A program made the position numbers and the translations under genes. 64,000 nt of DNA from Lachnospiraceae bacterium (GTDB taxonomy: Bacteria > Bacillota > Clostridia > Lachnospirales > Lachnospiraceae), in assembly GCA_024691425.1 (NCBI GenBank), contig JAILNQ010000019.1, positions 1 through 64,000 of the forward strand. The letters run 5' to 3'. Numbering within the stretch: the stretch's first letter is position 1; every line of letters begins with the position of its first letter. Under the pieces are notes generated by a model that did no database searches, was not told the DNA's origin, and was given only the letters and a program-made list of their open reading frames with translations. Shown piece after piece: positions 62,864 to 64,000 of the stretch.

Positions 62864-63958
62864 TCAGAATTCTATGAACGTAACCTCAGTGTTGACGAGG
62901 CTCAGCTCCTCGCATGTTGCGATGTTAGTCTCCTTGTAAGGAACTATCATCCCGTCTACAAGATGCGAATAGATCGTGTTGTAGCTGTCAATGTCAAACT
63001 TCTCGAATCTTGACGTCTCCATCGGAAGACAGACTCCATCATCTTTTGCCGTCACATTCGTTTCCGCGCCTCCGTTAAACGTCCCGTCATAATACGATTT
63101 AACGCCGTTGTAGACCGACGACCTTATATCCTTCATCGCAGATGTCAGAACAGTTTCCGACTCAGCGGACTGATCGACGTCAACGCCGATGACTTTTCCG
63201 TCATGACTTTCTGCCGCACGGATAACTGACTTTCCTATCGAACCTCCGCATGCGAAGATCACCTTCGTATCATCATCATACCAGGCGCCTGCGAGCTCTT
63301 CTATGGCAGGTTCATCGCTGAAAGTGTTTGTGTATGTGTATCTTATATGCACGCCTACACCCATTTCAATAGCCGCATAATCAGCACCCTGCACAAATCC
63401 GTAGCCATATCTGATGACCGGATCTATCGGCATTCCGCCGACAAAACCGAGCCCACGGTATCCTTCCCTGACTGCCGCATATCCTGCAAGGAATCCTGCC
63501 TGTTCCTCAGCGAAAGTTATCGATGACGTATTATCGCCGATCTTTGATTCCGTCGAATCCTCATCATGAGGAATACCGTCAACGAGTATGAAGCTGGCCT
63601 TGCCGTACTTCTTCTGTGCGTTATATACAGGCACCTCGAGCATGTTGCCGGGGCATACGAAAAGCCGCGCACCGTTACCGTAGCCTCTTTTGAACTGCGC
63701 CATTATGCTGTCAATGTCTGTATCCTCGGGATGATAATACTCGTATGCTATTCCCGATTCTTCCGCATACTGTTTTATGCCTTCCCATGCGAGCTGGTTG
63801 AAGGAATTGTCATCTATCGTGCCGAAATCGGTGATCAGGACGATATCAACAGGCTTATCCTCTTCACCGCTTTTCTTCCCGCAGCCGGAAATAGGCATCG
63901 CAAGAAGCGAAATAGCCGCAAGGCCTATTATGGTTTTTCTTGTTATTGTCTTAAGCAA
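62864..63958 (-). CDS. BMP/PnrA-family nucleoside-binding lipoprotein
   Basis: 364 residues. A signal peptide ends at lipobox ISGC (Cys26), so it is a lipoprotein on the outer face of the membrane. The BMP fold shows DNSFNQLAWEG near 52, GDNTSSITFAEEQAGFLAGY near 150, GFVGGMPID near 168 and ACGGSIGKSV near 233. Homologues bind purine nucleosides for an ABC transporter. The start is TTG with GGAG ten bases upstream. The ABC partner genes are not in the window. Confidence 0.88.
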   Translation of the reverse strand: MLKTITRKTIIGLAAISLLAMPISGCGKKSGEEDKPVDIVLITDFGTIDDNSFNQLAWEGIKQYAEESGIAYEYYHPEDTDIDSIMAQFKRGYGNGARLFVCPGNMLEVPVYNAQKKYGKASFILVDGIPHDEDSTESKIGDNTSSITFAEEQAGFLAGYAAVREGYRGLGFVGGMPIDPVIRYGYGFVQGADYAAIEMGVGVHIRYTYTNTFSDEPAIEELAGAWYDDDTKVIFACGGSIGKSVIRAAESHDGKVIGVDVDQSAESETVLTSAMKDIRSSVYNGVKSYYDGTFNGGAETNVTAKDDGVCLPMETSRFEKFDIDSYNTIYSHLVDGMIVPYKETNIATCEELSLVNTEVTFIEF

Positions 63959-64000
63959 TATTATAATGCTCCGATCCTTATGATTGTTTCACGCACTATC

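Overview
The window looks like a chromosomal core segment of a low-to-mid GC, spore-lineage Firmicute of the Clostridia, most likely a motile Lachnospiraceae-type anaerobe. The evidence is the Firmicutes block rpmB / asp23 / fakA / recG plus rsmD / coaD, RecU, GerW (YtfJ) with a DUF2953 protein, glutamate 2,3-aminomutase, chemotaxis and c-di-GMP proteins, ATP-type PEP carboxykinase, and consensus TTGACA/TATAAT promoters with GGAGG ribosome binding sites. The genus cannot be fixed from sequence alone. No rRNA, tRNA, CRISPR array, insertion sequence or prophage was seen. Nearly all genes are on the minus strand; the plus-strand exceptions are a partial gene at the left edge, rpmB, an HD-GYP protein, a diguanylate cyclase and a cheY-cheX pair.

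Left part (1-11.5 kb): a partial plus-strand gene; a secreted repeat protein; a compact histidine operon (hisZ-hisG fusion, hisD, hisB, and a degenerate HisF domain fused to HisIE) behind a consensus promoter; then recU, an RluA-type pseudouridine synthase, a membrane protein, a HAD phosphatase, an RsmF-type methyltransferase and pepD. 11.5-22.2 kb: parE-parC-rsmD-coaD-coiled-coil protein (one operon), asp23-fakA-recG (another), and divergent rpmB. 22.2-31.5 kb: an MCP-like protein, gerW, DUF2953 protein and a small hypothetical protein; HD-GYP protein; a cell-wall/division operon (U32 peptidase, FtsW/RodA, class B PBP, NUDIX); zapA. 31.5-35.3 kb: ruvB, ruvA, Gx transporter and NusG-II protein behind a promoter carrying a LexA-type box, with a divergent diguanylate cyclase.

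35.3-45.2 kb: EF-G-like GTPase, gpmI with a PilZ protein, and yihY-pheS-pheT-queA. The 344-base gap at 44895-45238 holds a structured RNA that I assign to 6S RNA, with its own promoter and terminator. 45.2-52.1 kb: the most interesting locus, an operon tyrS - DltA-like ligase - carrier protein - AlgI-type MBOAT - SGNH protein - glutamate 2,3-aminomutase. It combines Dlt-type amino-acid activation with an AlgI/SGNH-type surface transfer pair and an enzyme that makes a beta-amino acid. 52.2-64 kb: pckA, an M24 aminopeptidase, deoC, divergent cheY-cheX, thrC, a very small membrane protein, rnhA, a membrane MutS-like ATPase, and a nucleoside-salvage set (amidohydrolase, cdd, BMP-family lipoprotein).

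Themes that connect the genes: c-di-GMP signalling (diguanylate cyclase, HD-GYP, PilZ), DNA repair (RecU, RecG, RuvAB with an SOS-type operator, membrane MutS-like protein), envelope building (PBP/SEDS pair, dlt-like locus, Asp23, ZapA) and translation (PheRS, TyrRS, QueA, several rRNA modification enzymes).
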